From Hyphococcus flavus (GTDB taxonomy: Bacteria > Pseudomonadota > Alphaproteobacteria > Caulobacterales > Parvularculaceae), in contig NZ_CP118166.1 of NCBI RefSeq assembly GCF_028748065.1, positions 759,501 to 823,500 on the forward strand: a DNA stretch of 64,000 bases, written 5' to 3'. Numbering within the stretch: the first letter of the stretch is position 1; each line of letters starts with the position of its first letter. Made by a program: the position numbers and the translations under genes. The notes below the pieces were generated by a model. The model saw only the letters and a program-made list of their open reading frames with translations, had not been told where the DNA came from and searched no databases. Shown here in pieces: positions 18,312 through 27,347 of the stretch.

Positions 18312-20039
18312 TTAGATCGCCAGCGCAGGCGGGTGTTCCAATGCGATTTTTCGCACGGTTATTTTATCGAACTTCGCCGTTCCCAGTCTGGGCAATGGCG
18401 AAGGTGAAATCCAGATGCGTTCCGGCGTTTTAAAGTCCGCCAGTTCCTCATTTATGAATGCACGCAATTCCGCCGGGTGCAGTTGCGCGCCGTCTTTCGG
18501 ATAAACGACGAGACCAACCCGCTCGCCCAGCTTGTCGTCAGGCACGGAGAATACCGCCGCCTCGGCAACACCGTCATGCTCATACGCACGGTTCTCAACC
18601 TCCAGACAGGAAACATTCTCGCCGCCTCGAATGATCATATCCTTGATGCGATCGACGATATAGACGAAATCCTGCTCGTCCATCCTGCCGAGGTCGCCCG
18701 TGCGGAACCAGCCGTCAGGCGTCAGGGCCTTCGCCGTTTCTTCCGGCAAGTTGTGATAACCGCGGAAGTTTGCGGGACTTCTGATCCAGATTTCACCAAC
18801 CTCACCGCGCGCAACATCCTTGCCGTCTTTTACAATTTTTATGTCCGTTACAGGCGGTACGGGCCGCCCTGTTGAGTCCGGGCGTTCCTGATAAAAATTC
18901 TGCGAGATGACGCAACCAATCGCATTTGTTTCCGATAATCCGTAACCGGAAGATGGATTAGCGTTGTGAAATTTTTCTTTTAGTTTTTTTACGTGATCGG
19001 GCGGGCGTTTGGCGCCGCCAGAACCGATATCCATCAGGGTCGGCACTTCCCCTGGATCGACGCTTTGTGTCAATTCATAAGACTGGCTCGGCACGCCGAC
19101 AAAATTCGTAAGGCTTTCTTCCCTGATGATGCGCGCGGCGTCTTTTGCATCCCAGCGATAAATCATAGCGAGCCGCCGGCCGATAATCATCGACATCATG
19201 AAGATCGAGTGAGAGCCCGTAACATGGAACAATGGCACCGCGAGCAGAATGCCAGGGTTTTCGCCCATGGGACTAATACCATCGCGGGCAAGCGTCAGCG
19301 TGTTGACGACAAACCACCAGGACCACAGGGTTGAAACAGCGCCGCGATGAGTCAACACAACGCCTTTCGGCTGACCGGTGGAACCGGACGTGTAAACAAG
19401 TGAAAAATCGTCTTCCGGATCGATATCGACTTGCGGCTCTTCAGTATTCGATGAACCCGCGAGCAGATCTTCATAGCGAAAATCAGCGCCCTCGCCTTCC
19501 TCCCGGGCGAGGATCAGCGTCAAACCCATCTTTTCATGCAGAGGCTTTAGATATTCGAGACGTCGCGCGTCGGCGATGACGATTTTTGCACCGCTGTCCC
19601 TCAGGCCGTATTCCAGCTCGTCAGCTTTCCACCAGGCATTTAACGGCACCACAACCGCGCCGAGCGAAATGATCGCCATGTAGGCAATGCACCACTCAGG
19701 ATAGTTGCGCATGGCGAGAGCGACATAATCGCCCTTCTTGACGCCGAGCTCATTCTCAAGGGCATGCGCGAACCGGCACACGCGTGACCAGGTTTCGGCA
19801 AAACTCAGGCGCTCACCTTTGAAAATCAAAAAATCCTGATCGCCGAATTTGGCGCTATCGGCGAAGATCGTCCGCAGGTGACGCGGCGCATTCGCAAAAA
19901 CACGATACTTGTTACCGCGAATCTCAGCCTCTGTGATCGCAAATTGCGGGTCCGTGCCGACGAGTTTCATCGCCGCTTCGATCAACGTTTGAAGTTCAAG
20001 CGGCGGTGCGTCGGCTAGCGGGTTACTCTTCCCTGACAT
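18312..20039 (-). CDS. Acyl-CoA synthetase (AMP-forming)
   Basis: ANL-superfamily acid-CoA ligase, 575 residues, first gene of the beta-oxidation module. It would activate a carboxylic acid through an acyl-adenylate. The AMP-binding P-loop reads VYTSGSTGQPKGVVLTH, the A5 motif GYGLSETNA and the hinge region WFRTGDLGRMDEQDF and DRIKDMIIRGGENV. A C-terminal lysine is present in LGTAKFDKITVRK. It lies 16 bases ahead of the dehydrogenase pair. Confidence 0.92.
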   Translation of the reverse strand: MSGKSNPLADAPPLELQTLIEAAMKLVGTDPQFAITEAEIRGNKYRVFANAPRHLRTIFADSAKFGDQDFLIFKGERLSFAETWSRVCRFAHALENELGVKKGDYVALAMRNYPEWCIAYMAIISLGAVVVPLNAWWKADELEYGLRDSGAKIVIADARRLEYLKPLHEKMGLTLILAREEGEGADFRYEDLLAGSSNTEEPQVDIDPEDDFSLVYTSGSTGQPKGVVLTHRGAVSTLWSWWFVVNTLTLARDGISPMGENPGILLAVPLFHVTGSHSIFMMSMIIGRRLAMIYRWDAKDAARIIREESLTNFVGVPSQSYELTQSVDPGEVPTLMDIGSGGAKRPPDHVKKLKEKFHNANPSSGYGLSETNAIGCVISQNFYQERPDSTGRPVPPVTDIKIVKDGKDVARGEVGEIWIRSPANFRGYHNLPEETAKALTPDGWFRTGDLGRMDEQDFVYIVDRIKDMIIRGGENVSCLEVENRAYEHDGVAEAAVFSVPDDKLGERVGLVVYPKDGAQLHPAELRAFINEELADFKTPERIWISPSPLPRLGTAKFDKITVRKIALEHPPALAI

Positions 20040-20119
20040 CGAAAACCTTTTTGTTTAGTTTTCCATGTATCTAGCCGACGGTGAGCGCTGACGGAACAAC
20101 CGTATGCAGTCACCCGGGG

Positions 20120-21628
20120 TTAATTTGCAGAAATGCGGTTTCGGATTGATCCTAGGTAGGTGCTGATTTTTTCTTCGATGCCTTCTGGCCGCCCCTCGAG
20201 GCGCCACAAGCCATAAATCGCACTTATATATATAACAGCGCCAGCCAACACATCTGCCAAAAGCCGCAAGAGTGCAGACATCTCCTGGAAACTGCTGAAA
20301 TTCGGCCGCAGTACTAAAAACCACACCGCCATGGCGGCAATGGCGCTTAGCGACCGGCGCGCCGCCAATAGCGGCTCCCAAAAGCCGCGATGGCTCGCCC
20401 GAGCATAAAGTACAAGATTTAGAACAACGTGGAAAAGCCCGGCCCCAGCAGCGGCAATGACGCCTCCTGTCAGACCGTGAGCCAGCACCGCCCAAATAAA
20501 TATGGGCGTCCTCACCACAAAGAATACGAGTTCCCGCAGGAAAACAAGCCTCGTAAGCCCAAGAGCAACAGCGTAGGCTTGCGTGGCGAAAAAGAGTGAC
20601 TGCAGACCAACGACTGGCGCGAGAAAAGTAATTACGGGGACAGCGGCGCTCCATTTGTCGCCAAGCAAGACATAAGTGAAATCGGTCGCCACGAAACCAA
20701 GGCCGAACGCTGCAGGCATGGCGAACGCGCCCAACGCCTCGACACCGCGAAGAAATGCGCCGCGCATTCGGGCGGCGTCCCCTTGCATCTCGGAGAGGCC
20801 CGGAAAGATTGCACGTGTCATAGGCATGGCGATCTGCCCGGCAACCATTTCGGATAACTGAAACCCGAGGAAATAGGCGCCGCCGCCGCTGGTTCCAACC
20901 AGGCGGCTGACGATCGGAACATCGAGTTTATTATTAAGCGCCGCCATGAAGCTGACGCCGCCTAGCCAGCCTGAAAAACCGATCAGCTTACGAAAAGATT
21001 TAAGAGAAAACCTCGGCGCGTATGGCCGCAAACCATACGATAATACCGCCTGGACGACCCCACCTGCAATCAGACCTAATATGATCGCCCAGTAAGTCCG
21101 AAAAATAATGGCGATGCTCAAAGATACGGCAACGCCAACAAGCCGGTTGACAATGACGACAATGAACTCGCGAGAAAATTTTAGGTCTCGTTCGAACTCA
21201 TAAAATTTTGGATTAACAAGGCCGAGGAGAACAGGGAAAAGCGCAATTCCTGAAAACGCCCAAAATAATCTGGGATCGCCGTAAAAATCTGCCGCGAACG
21301 GCGCCGCTGTAAACAAAATCGCAGCAATGATCACGCCTCTGATGAGTGAGAACGTGAATAACGTGTCGAGATCGTCACGGTCCGCATCGCGAAACTTCAC
21401 GACCGCCTGAGCAACGCCGATGTCTGACACTCCCTGAAGGAGCTGCATCGCGATAGTCGCGGTGGCGACGATGCCTATATCTTCCGGCACGAGCAGCCGA
21501 GCGACGATAATCGTATTGAGCGCCCCGATGAGGCGCGCAAATAACCCCGCCCCCATTATCCAGGCCGCACCATGAGCGACCCGCGTCGTCAGGGACTGAG
21601 CACCGCCAACATTCGCCGGATCAGACAT
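20120..21628 (-). CDS. Wzx-type polysaccharide flippase (MOP superfamily)
   Basis: Integral membrane protein, 502 residues and about 12-14 hydrophobic segments, resembling WzxC/lipopolysaccharide exporters that flip lipid-linked oligosaccharides across the inner membrane. The N-terminal GAAWIMGAGLFARLIGALN and ARLLVPEDIGIVATA are typical. The ATG follows AGGATGAATT. No glycosyltransferases lie directly beside it; the rfb and sqdB genes are 18 kb away. A long overlapping frame at 20055-20654 is a shadow. Confidence 0.88.
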   Translation of the reverse strand: MSDPANVGGAQSLTTRVAHGAAWIMGAGLFARLIGALNTIIVARLLVPEDIGIVATATIAMQLLQGVSDIGVAQAVVKFRDADRDDLDTLFTFSLIRGVIIAAILFTAAPFAADFYGDPRLFWAFSGIALFPVLLGLVNPKFYEFERDLKFSREFIVVIVNRLVGVAVSLSIAIIFRTYWAIILGLIAGGVVQAVLSYGLRPYAPRFSLKSFRKLIGFSGWLGGVSFMAALNNKLDVPIVSRLVGTSGGGAYFLGFQLSEMVAGQIAMPMTRAIFPGLSEMQGDAARMRGAFLRGVEALGAFAMPAAFGLGFVATDFTYVLLGDKWSAAVPVITFLAPVVGLQSLFFATQAYAVALGLTRLVFLRELVFFVVRTPIFIWAVLAHGLTGGVIAAAGAGLFHVVLNLVLYARASHRGFWEPLLAARRSLSAIAAMAVWFLVLRPNFSSFQEMSALLRLLADVLAGAVIYISAIYGLWRLEGRPEGIEEKISTYLGSIRNRISAN

Positions 21629-21759
21629 AATTCATCCTGATTACTATAGGACAGGCGCTTAACCGGTTTCGTCAACAATGGCGATATTCCCATTTTGGGG
21701 TATTGCTTAGTCGCTTTCGCCTCTTTAGTTGCGAAGAGGAGTATTTTACTGGTGCATCC

Positions 21760-22548
21760 ATGCCGCATACCTCTGCCCTTATGACCGTCATGATTAACGC
21801 CGCCCGCAAGGCGGCGCGCGGACTTGTACGCGATTTTGGCGAGGCTCAGGCGCTCCAAGTTTCAAGGAAAGGCGCGGCTGATTTCGTCTCTCGCGCTGAC
21901 CTCAAGGCTGAAGAGGAAATTTACGAGGAACTTTCCAAGGCTCGGCCAAAATATGGTTTCGTCATGGAAGAGAAGGGAGAAGTTGAAGGTTCTGATAATT
22001 CCAATCGATGGATAATCGACCCTCTCGACGGAACTACAAACTTTCTTCATGGATTACCACAATTCGCAATCTCGATTGCCCTTGAACGTGACCGTCAGCC
22101 CTATGCCGGCGTTGTCTATAATCCGGCAACCGATGAATTGTTCTGGGCTGAAAAAGGGGAAGGCGCTTACCTTAACGATCGTCGTATCCGCGTTTCCGGA
22201 CGTACAGACCTAAGTACTTGCCTTTTTGCCTGCGGATTGCCTTTCGCAGGACGTCCCGGACGCAAGCAAGCGCTGGAAGAAACAAAACGTGTCTTGAGAG
22301 AAACCTCAGGCATTCGAAGGTTCGGCGCTGCGGCTTTGGACTTGGCTTTTGTCGCCGCCGGCCGCTTCGATGCATTCTGGGAACGCAACCTTAATATCTG
22401 GGACGTCGCAGCGGGCGCATGTCTCGTGCGCGAAGCTGGCGGCATGGTCAGCGAAATCGAGGGCGGAAAGCATTACCTAACCGCCGGCTCAATTCTGGCG
22501 ACAAATCCGGAAATCTATGAAAAAGCCCAAAATCTGCTAAGAGACTAG
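21760..22548 (+). CDS. Inositol-monophosphatase-family phosphatase
   Basis: Lithium-sensitive-phosphatase-fold enzyme, 262 residues, SuhB/IMPase-like. Metal ligands are visible in GFVMEEKGE, WIIDPLDGTTNFLHG and NIWDVAAGACLVREAGG. It should remove phosphate from inositol-1-phosphate or a related sugar phosphate; SuhB relatives also act in rRNA transcription. I place the start at 21760 because the MPHTSALMTVMINAARKA N-terminus is typical. The frame is open further upstream, where GAGGAG lies about 20 bases ahead. Confidence 0.88.
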   Translation: MPHTSALMTVMINAARKAARGLVRDFGEAQALQVSRKGAADFVSRADLKAEEEIYEELSKARPKYGFVMEEKGEVEGSDNSNRWIIDPLDGTTNFLHGLPQFAISIALERDRQPYAGVVYNPATDELFWAEKGEGAYLNDRRIRVSGRTDLSTCLFACGLPFAGRPGRKQALEETKRVLRETSGIRRFGAAALDLAFVAAGRFDAFWERNLNIWDVAAGACLVREAGGMVSEIEGGKHYLTAGSILATNPEIYEKAQNLLRD

Positions 22549-22552
22549 GTTG

Positions 22553-22810
22553 TTACAAGCAAAGATAATGCCTGTAGCGCCAGCGGACTGATTGCGGGTC
22601 AACGGTCTCACCATCAAACTGGGCGTTTAATCCGTAAGCTTCACAATGTGTCTGGGCCTCGGCGAACAAGTCGTCTGGATCGAAATCGTAAGGATCATAG
22701 GGGATCGAGATGGAAGGCTGTTGGCCGTAACGAGGCCCCGGGTCAGAGGCGCACGCTGACACGGTCAGAATTCCCGCCGCCAGAATAAAGAATTTAAACA
22801 ACGTCGCCAT
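22553..22810 (-). CDS. Small lipoprotein of unknown function
   Basis: 85 residues with a lipoprotein signal (LFKFFILAAGILTVSAC, acylated Cys in VSAC). The mature part is rich in Asp, Tyr and Pro and contains three cysteines. GGAGG lies ahead of the ATG at 22810. It converges on the phosphatase gene with stops 5 bases apart. No domain is recognised. Confidence 0.65.
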   Translation of the reverse strand: MATLFKFFILAAGILTVSACASDPGPRYGQQPSISIPYDPYDFDPDDLFAEAQTHCEAYGLNAQFDGETVDPQSVRWRYRHYLCL

Positions 22811-22870
22811 ACGCCAGCCTCCATCGCGCCATTGATTGCGCAGGCAGCATGCTAACAGCGCGAGCAACAA

Positions 22871-22924
22871 TAAAAAAGAGCGCGGGGAATCAAAGGGAGG
22901 GACAAGAGGGCTACCCGCGCTCTT
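22871..22924 (-). terminator. Rho-independent terminator downstream of hsp20
   Basis: Arms 22876-22886 and 22914-22924 are perfect 11-bp complements. Reading the minus strand, TTTTTT then ATT follows the hairpin. It ends the hsp20 transcript about 60 bases after the stop. A second perfect hairpin (22931-22939 with 22946-22954) lies between it and the stop. Confidence 0.85.
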
Positions 22925-22983
22925 CTACAATCGGGGCTGGCATAGCAGCCCCGAATTTCGCTTATTGTCGATTAAGCAACGTT

Positions 22984-23445
22984 TTAAGCGGCGTCAGCGT
23001 CTTTCAGGACTTTGACATTGCCGGCTTTGTCGCCGCCAATTGAAATCTTGCGGGGCTTTGCCGATTCCGGGATTTCCCGTCTCAGTTCAATATTCAAGAG
23101 CCCGTTTACAAGACTTGCGCCGGCGACTTCCACATGTTCGGCGAGCTGAAAACGGCGCTGGAAAGATCGACCTGCAATACCTTGATGCAGGAATGTGCGG
23201 CCATTGTCGGTCTCGCTTCGATTGCCAGTCACGGTCAACGTATTCTCGTGCAGTTCCACATCAAGCTCGTCGTCAGCAAACCCTGCGACTGCGAGAGTGA
23301 TGCGGTAATCATTTTCATCAACTCGTTCAATGTTGTAGGGCGGATAACCGCTAGTGTCGGTCTTGCCCATGGTATCGAGCAAGTCGAAAACGCGGTCAAA
23401 GCCGACGGTTGAACGATAAAGGGGGGTTAGATCAAAAGTGCGCAT
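22984..23445 (-). CDS. Small heat-shock protein, Hsp20/IbpA type
   Basis: ATP-independent chaperone of the alpha-crystallin family, 153 residues, holding unfolding proteins until DnaK/ClpB refold them. The N-terminal DLTPLYRSTVGFDRVFDLLD and PPYNIERVDENDYRI are characteristic of IbpA-like proteins. The crystallin core has LAVAGFADDELDVELHEN and the A-x-x-x-n-G-L signature VNGLLNIELRRE. Start at 23445 follows a perfect AGGAGG. An RpoH-type promoter and a roughly 113-base leader precede it. Confidence 0.93.
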   Translation of the reverse strand: MRTFDLTPLYRSTVGFDRVFDLLDTMGKTDTSGYPPYNIERVDENDYRITLAVAGFADDELDVELHENTLTVTGNRSETDNGRTFLHQGIAGRSFQRRFQLAEHVEVAGASLVNGLLNIELRREIPESAKPRKISIGGDKAGNVKVLKDADAA

Positions 23446-23564
23446 GTGCTTGTTCCTCCTTAGCTCAAGCGAGGGTTGAGACGCCCGGTTTCCCGCCGGT
23501 ATGGCCGGGATAGAGCGCCCAGAGTTGCTATCAGACGAAGCCATCTGGCCTCCGTCATAATTTG

Positions 23565-23592
23565 AGATAGTCGCTCCGGCAGGGGGTTCAAG
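23565..23592 (-). promoter_or_regulatory. RpoH (sigma-32)-type heat-shock promoter of hsp20
   Basis: On the minus strand CTTGAAC (from 23592) is followed, 17 bases after CTTG, by ACTATCT at 23571-23565. This fits the alphaproteobacterial RpoH pattern CTTG-N17/18-CYTATNT except for the first base of the -10 element. The predicted start near 23558 gives a leader of about 113 bases before the ATG. Confidence 0.65.
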
Positions 23593-23677
23593 AGCCTGTC
23601 ATATGAGAAATCACCCATTAGACCCACGTGAAAAGCATGGTAAAGACGCTCTCAATTGAAGATGGGAGCGAGTACTT

Positions 23678-24595
23678 ATGAATTTTCTGAAGATCCTTCC
23701 TTATGGATTTGCATTGGCCGGGTTGGCGTTGGGGCTTAGCGCATGTGGAGGCGACAACAATGCGTCCAGCGACCCTGCAGCAGACTCTGAGCCAGCGGCG
23801 CCGATGGACAATGCGGCGCGTCTTGATGCGGTTCTGGCCGGCAGCCATCGATCAGACGAAGAGCGGGCTAGAGATCAATATCGCAACCCCAAAGAAACGC
23901 TGCTTTTCTTCGGCATTGAACCAGACATGACCGTCGTTGAAATATCTCCGGGCGGCGGCTGGTACACGCAAGTCATTGCGCCATACCTCAAGACAGGCGG
24001 CGGCAAACTCTATGCTACCGGTTTCGCGCTAGAAGGCGCAAGCGAGCGCGCCCTGGCCGCGAACGAAACATTTCGCACGACTTACGTGGAGCAACCAGAC
24101 ATCTATGGCGAAGTCGAGATGACCTATTTGGGTGACGGCTATCATATCGCGCCAGAAGGGTCAGCCGATGCTGTCGTTACGTTCCGTAACGTTCACGGTT
24201 GGCGGGATGAAGGAGAAGCGGCCGCGAATTTCGCCGAATTTTACCGCGCGCTGAAACCGGGCGGCATCCTGGGCGTTATCGATCACAGAGCCGATGGCGC
24301 CGAGTTACCTCGTGATGGGTCGTCTGGTTATATGTATACGGACGATGTGATCGCTTTTGCGACCGAAGCCGGGTTTGATTATGACGCCGCATCTGAAATA
24401 AACGCAAACGCCGCCGATACGAAAGATCATCCGTTCGGTGTCTGGACATTGCCGCCAGTACGTCGATCGTCTGAAATCCGCGGCCAGGAAGACCCGGATT
24501 TTGACCGCGCTGCTTATGACGCTATCGGCGAAAGCGACCGCATGACGCTAAAATTCCGTAAACCAATCGCTGCGGACGGCGCATTGTTGGAATAG
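23678..24595 (+). CDS. SAM-dependent methyltransferase-like lipoprotein
   Basis: 305 residues with a lipobox (LSAC) and low-complexity linker followed by a class I methyltransferase-like domain. Visible motifs are VVEISPGGGWYTQVIAPYL for SAM binding and FYRALKPGGILGVIDHRA later in the fold. The family (COG4798-like predicted methyltransferases) is usually envelope-associated. How a lipoprotein would get SAM outside the cytosol is unclear, so catalytic activity is uncertain. It begins a run of three plus-strand genes. Confidence 0.82.
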   Translation: MNFLKILPYGFALAGLALGLSACGGDNNASSDPAADSEPAAPMDNAARLDAVLAGSHRSDEERARDQYRNPKETLLFFGIEPDMTVVEISPGGGWYTQVIAPYLKTGGGKLYATGFALEGASERALAANETFRTTYVEQPDIYGEVEMTYLGDGYHIAPEGSADAVVTFRNVHGWRDEGEAAANFAEFYRALKPGGILGVIDHRADGAELPRDGSSGYMYTDDVIAFATEAGFDYDAASEINANAADTKDHPFGVWTLPPVRRSSEIRGQEDPDFDRAAYDAIGESDRMTLKFRKPIAADGALLE

Positions 24596-24604
24596 TTTGG
24601 CAAA

Positions 24605-24919
24605 ATGCCCGAAGAACGAGACAATCCGTTATGCGGAGCGGCAAAACAATTTTTTGCCGCTCCGTTTGGCGCAGTGCTGGCGCTTTTGTCCGAAGAAGGC
24701 GATTCGTTGTGGGTTGACGGGAGGAAAGATACGCCCACCATACTTTTGAAACCGCCAGCCAACACAGAACCAGCATGTGTTTGGCGCGGAAAACGGGACT
24801 CTCTTATTCGCGCGCTCGCCAGCAACCGGGCTTTTGAAAGCGCCTATGTTTCCGGGAGGGTTGCCGTCGCAGGAGACATAAGTGTCATGTCGCGGCTTCA
24901 TTTAGGTCTGAAAAAGTGA
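24605..24919 (+). CDS. SCP2-like sterol/lipid-carrier domain protein
   Basis: 104 residues. The second half, with IRALASNRAFESAYVSGRVA followed by VAGDISVMSRLHLGL, resembles the end of the SCP2 lipid-binding fold, in which a substrate slot is followed by a G-x-(I/L)-x-G-D element. The N-terminal half is less clear. It overlaps the next gene by GTGA, so the two are translationally coupled. Role in lipid binding is inferred. Confidence 0.65.
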   Translation: MPEERDNPLCGAAKQFFAAPFGAVLALLSEEGDSLWVDGRKDTPTILLKPPANTEPACVWRGKRDSLIRALASNRAFESAYVSGRVAVAGDISVMSRLHLGLKK

Positions 24920-25848
24920 GCCGCTTCATTGAAATCGACGACAACCCAGTACCCGACGGCGCTGAAGCTATGGAGTTTTCCGCCCCTGACGGAGCAAGAC
25001 TACGCGGCGGCTTTTTTCCCGTAGATAATGCGCGCGCTACAGTCGTGCTTATGACTGGCTGGCCTGAGTTCATCGAGAAATACTTCGAAGTTATCGAAGA
25101 TTTACGCGCACGCAAATTTAACGTTGCGATGATGGATTGGCGCGGACAAGGGCTTTCTGACCGCAAGAGCGCGCCAAAAATAAAATGGCGTAAATTTTTT
25201 CATCTGCTCATGAGTGACTTGCGGCATTTTATGGAATTGCATGTAAAGGCGCGCTTTAACGGACCATACATATTAATGACCCATTCCATGGGCGGCATGT
25301 CAGCGCTATTGCTGCTTGCAAGCGGATATCCGGCGTTTGAGCGTGCTGTTCTTTGTGCGCCAATGACGCGGCTGCTCCGCGAACCGCATAACAAGATCAC
25401 AGACTTTATCTCCGGCCTTGCTGTCATCTTTGGCGCCGCCGCAATACCGGTTATACGAAAAAGAGATCACGCTGAGCATTTTGAAGGAAATATTTTTACC
25501 AGTGATCCGGTCCGTCACGCCCGATTCAGACAATTACTTCATACCGCGCCGGAAGCAGCAAATAAGGCGCCGACCTATGGCTGGGTAAATGCAGCGATAA
25601 AGGCCAGCTACAGTATTCATCGCCCGCACGCGCTTGACGGAATAAAAACTCCTACTTTGATCATCACAGCAGGAAAAGAACGCCAGATTGACGGTACAGA
25701 CCATGCTGTAATCGCCGCCGCAAATCCGAATATTAGGCTGAAGACCGTTCCTGGCTCGCTCCATGAGATCATGATGGAACAAGATGAGATGCGGACAGCG
25801 TATTTTGATGCATTTGATGAATTCGTAGAGCCCATTTTTCAGCCCTAG
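24916..25848 (+). CDS. Alpha/beta hydrolase, lysophospholipase/monoacylglycerol-lipase type
   Basis: Serine hydrolase of 310 residues. The nucleophile elbow reads THSMGGMSA, and the oxyanion region TGWPEFIEKYFEV with MDWRGQGLSDRK is characteristic of monoacylglycerol lipase and PldB-like enzymes. The acid and His are expected near TLIITAGKERQID and PGSLHEIMMEQD. The start is GTG, sharing bases with the stop of the SCP2-like gene. The pairing suggests lipid turnover. Confidence 0.87.
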   Translation: MSRFIEIDDNPVPDGAEAMEFSAPDGARLRGGFFPVDNARATVVLMTGWPEFIEKYFEVIEDLRARKFNVAMMDWRGQGLSDRKSAPKIKWRKFFHLLMSDLRHFMELHVKARFNGPYILMTHSMGGMSALLLLASGYPAFERAVLCAPMTRLLREPHNKITDFISGLAVIFGAAAIPVIRKRDHAEHFEGNIFTSDPVRHARFRQLLHTAPEAANKAPTYGWVNAAIKASYSIHRPHALDGIKTPTLIITAGKERQIDGTDHAVIAAANPNIRLKTVPGSLHEIMMEQDEMRTAYFDAFDEFVEPIFQP

Positions 25849-26055
25849 CCTTTCAATTCAATGCCTCAGTTTGACAGCGCCCCCTCCTGTTGCGGAAGCC
25901 AAACGGCATGTCATCGATATATACGCGCCAAAATAAGATTTACTGAGTGCCTCAGCGAGCAAAGCTCGCAACACGCCGAATACGGGCGATGTCTCAAGAG
26001 ATATGATGGCCCTGATGTTGACTGGCCATCTCGCAGCACAATGCGAAAGCCTAGA

Positions 26056-26877
26056 TTAAGTCGTTAAAAGTTTTAGCGCCGCCTCATGCAGCTCCGGCGT
26101 TGCCGCGGCGATAACTTCGCCTCGATCATCCGTCCCCACCGCATGCCCTCGCCAATTGGTGACGACGCCGCCGGCGCCCTCAACAATAGGAATAAGCGCA
26201 GCATAGTCATGACGCTTCAAACAAGTTTCCAACACAAGATCCAGCTCGCCAATCGCCAGTAGCCCATAAGCATAAGCATCCATGCTGAAGCGCGCCACAC
26301 GTGAGGCTGCATTAACGCGCGCAAACGACTGTGCTTCCTTTTCTGAGTAATAAGCGCTCGCCAGCGGGTCAGTAGTAGAAATTCGGGCGGCGGCAAGCTC
26401 CCTTACGCCGCTCGTCCTGGCATTCACATCCTTACCGCCAACACTGTATGTTACACTGCTGCTAAAGCCGACCCAGCGCTCATTTATGAATGGCTGATCG
26501 ATTAGCCCAAGCACTGGCTCCCCTTCGCGCTCAAGCGCAATCAACGTCGTCCATGTCGCGCAACCACATACAAATGCGCGCGTACCGTCAACCGGATCCA
26601 GAATCCAGCGCCAAGCGGATTTCCCTGCACGCTCTTCGAATTCTTCTCCAAGGATTCCATGTTCAGGATAGGTTGTCTCAATTAAGTCCCGAATAGCGCG
26701 CTCGCCTTCCCGATCAGCGTCGGTGACAGGGTCGAAATCATCCCCCGGGGTTTCTTCGAGCTTATTGACGATGGGGATGCCATTGCGGAAACGAGGCAAT
26801 GTTTTCAACCGGGCGGCGTCAGCCAGCCGGTTTGCAAAGGCGGCGAATTCAGAAAGATCTTGAGGTGTAAAAGACAT
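26056..26877 (-). CDS. hisN: Histidinol-phosphatase, inositol-monophosphatase family
   Basis: IMPase-fold phosphatase, 273 residues, resembling HisN-type histidinol-phosphatases that carry out the penultimate step of histidine synthesis. Motifs are ILGEEFEERAG, WILDPVDGTRAFVCG and the later VEGAGGVVTNW. In several alphaproteobacteria, as I recall, a gene of this type lies near cpdR and N-formylglutamate amidohydrolase, as here. No Shine-Dalgarno is visible; a strong hairpin abuts the ATG. It follows the XRE gene by 74 bases. Confidence 0.82.
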   Translation of the reverse strand: MSFTPQDLSEFAAFANRLADAARLKTLPRFRNGIPIVNKLEETPGDDFDPVTDADREGERAIRDLIETTYPEHGILGEEFEERAGKSAWRWILDPVDGTRAFVCGCATWTTLIALEREGEPVLGLIDQPFINERWVGFSSSVTYSVGGKDVNARTSGVRELAAARISTTDPLASAYYSEKEAQSFARVNAASRVARFSMDAYAYGLLAIGELDLVLETCLKRHDYAALIPIVEGAGGVVTNWRGHAVGTDDRGEVIAAATPELHEAALKLLTT

Positions 26878-26906
26878 GCGGCGGCGATCATGAAGACCGC
26901 CGCCGC
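26878..26906 (-). promoter_or_regulatory. GC-rich hairpin directly abutting the hisN start codon
   Basis: On the minus strand a perfect 9-bp GC stem (arms 26906-26898 and 26886-26878, 11-base loop) ends at the base before the ATG. It occupies the place of the ribosome-binding site. It could limit translation initiation or terminate part of the upstream transcript; no U-run follows. Confidence 0.5.
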
Positions 26907-26951
26907 TTGGTGCAAGAATTTTAGGCGCAGGAAAGCTTCTTTATTTGCAGG

Positions 26952-27347
26952 CTAACCTTCGTTGGATAAAGCACGCGCAAGATCCAGCAGGCGCCGACGG
27001 GGTTCTTCGTCGAGACGATAATAGTAACGGACAAGATCCATTGTTTCTTTTTCTTCCAGAAGGCCTTCAGCAGGCGCTTCCGCAAACCCGTACTCTTCGC
27101 GAAGATTGATATCGAGCTTCGGCTCGGCGCCGTTCATGCCTTCGAAAAAATACGAAATGGACACGTCGAGGGCTTTCGCTAAAGACCATAGACGCGACGC
27201 CGAAATCCTGTTGGAGCCACTTTCGTATTTTTGGATTTGCTGAAAGCGAATATCAACGGCATTCGCCAGTTTTTCCTGGGTTAATCCCAAAAGCCGGCGT
27301 CGCTGCCTAAGTCTTTTGCCCACATGAATATCAATCGGATGCGCCAT
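26952..27347 (-). CDS. XRE-family transcriptional regulator (PraR/PhrR-like)
   Basis: Helix-turn-helix regulator, 131 residues from the ATG at 27347 (GGAG 7 bases upstream). The DNA-binding domain occupies residues 8-70: RLRQRRRLLGLTQEKLA, then RFQQIQKYESGSNRIS and LWSLAKALDVSISYFFEG. This highly conserved alphaproteobacterial form resembles rhizobial PraR/PhrR, linked to stress and surface traits. The C-terminus is acidic and predicted to be helical. The frame extends upstream without start-site support. Confidence 0.87.
   Translation of the reverse strand: MAHPIDIHVGKRLRQRRRLLGLTQEKLANAVDIRFQQIQKYESGSNRISASRLWSLAKALDVSISYFFEGMNGAEPKLDINLREEYGFAEAPAEGLLEEKETMDLVRYYYRLDEEPRRRLLDLARALSNEG

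Noticed and set aside
20055-20654. 199-residue open frame on the minus strand
   Set aside because: Overlaps the flippase gene in another frame, is cysteine- and arginine-rich, and has no membrane or domain pattern of its own.
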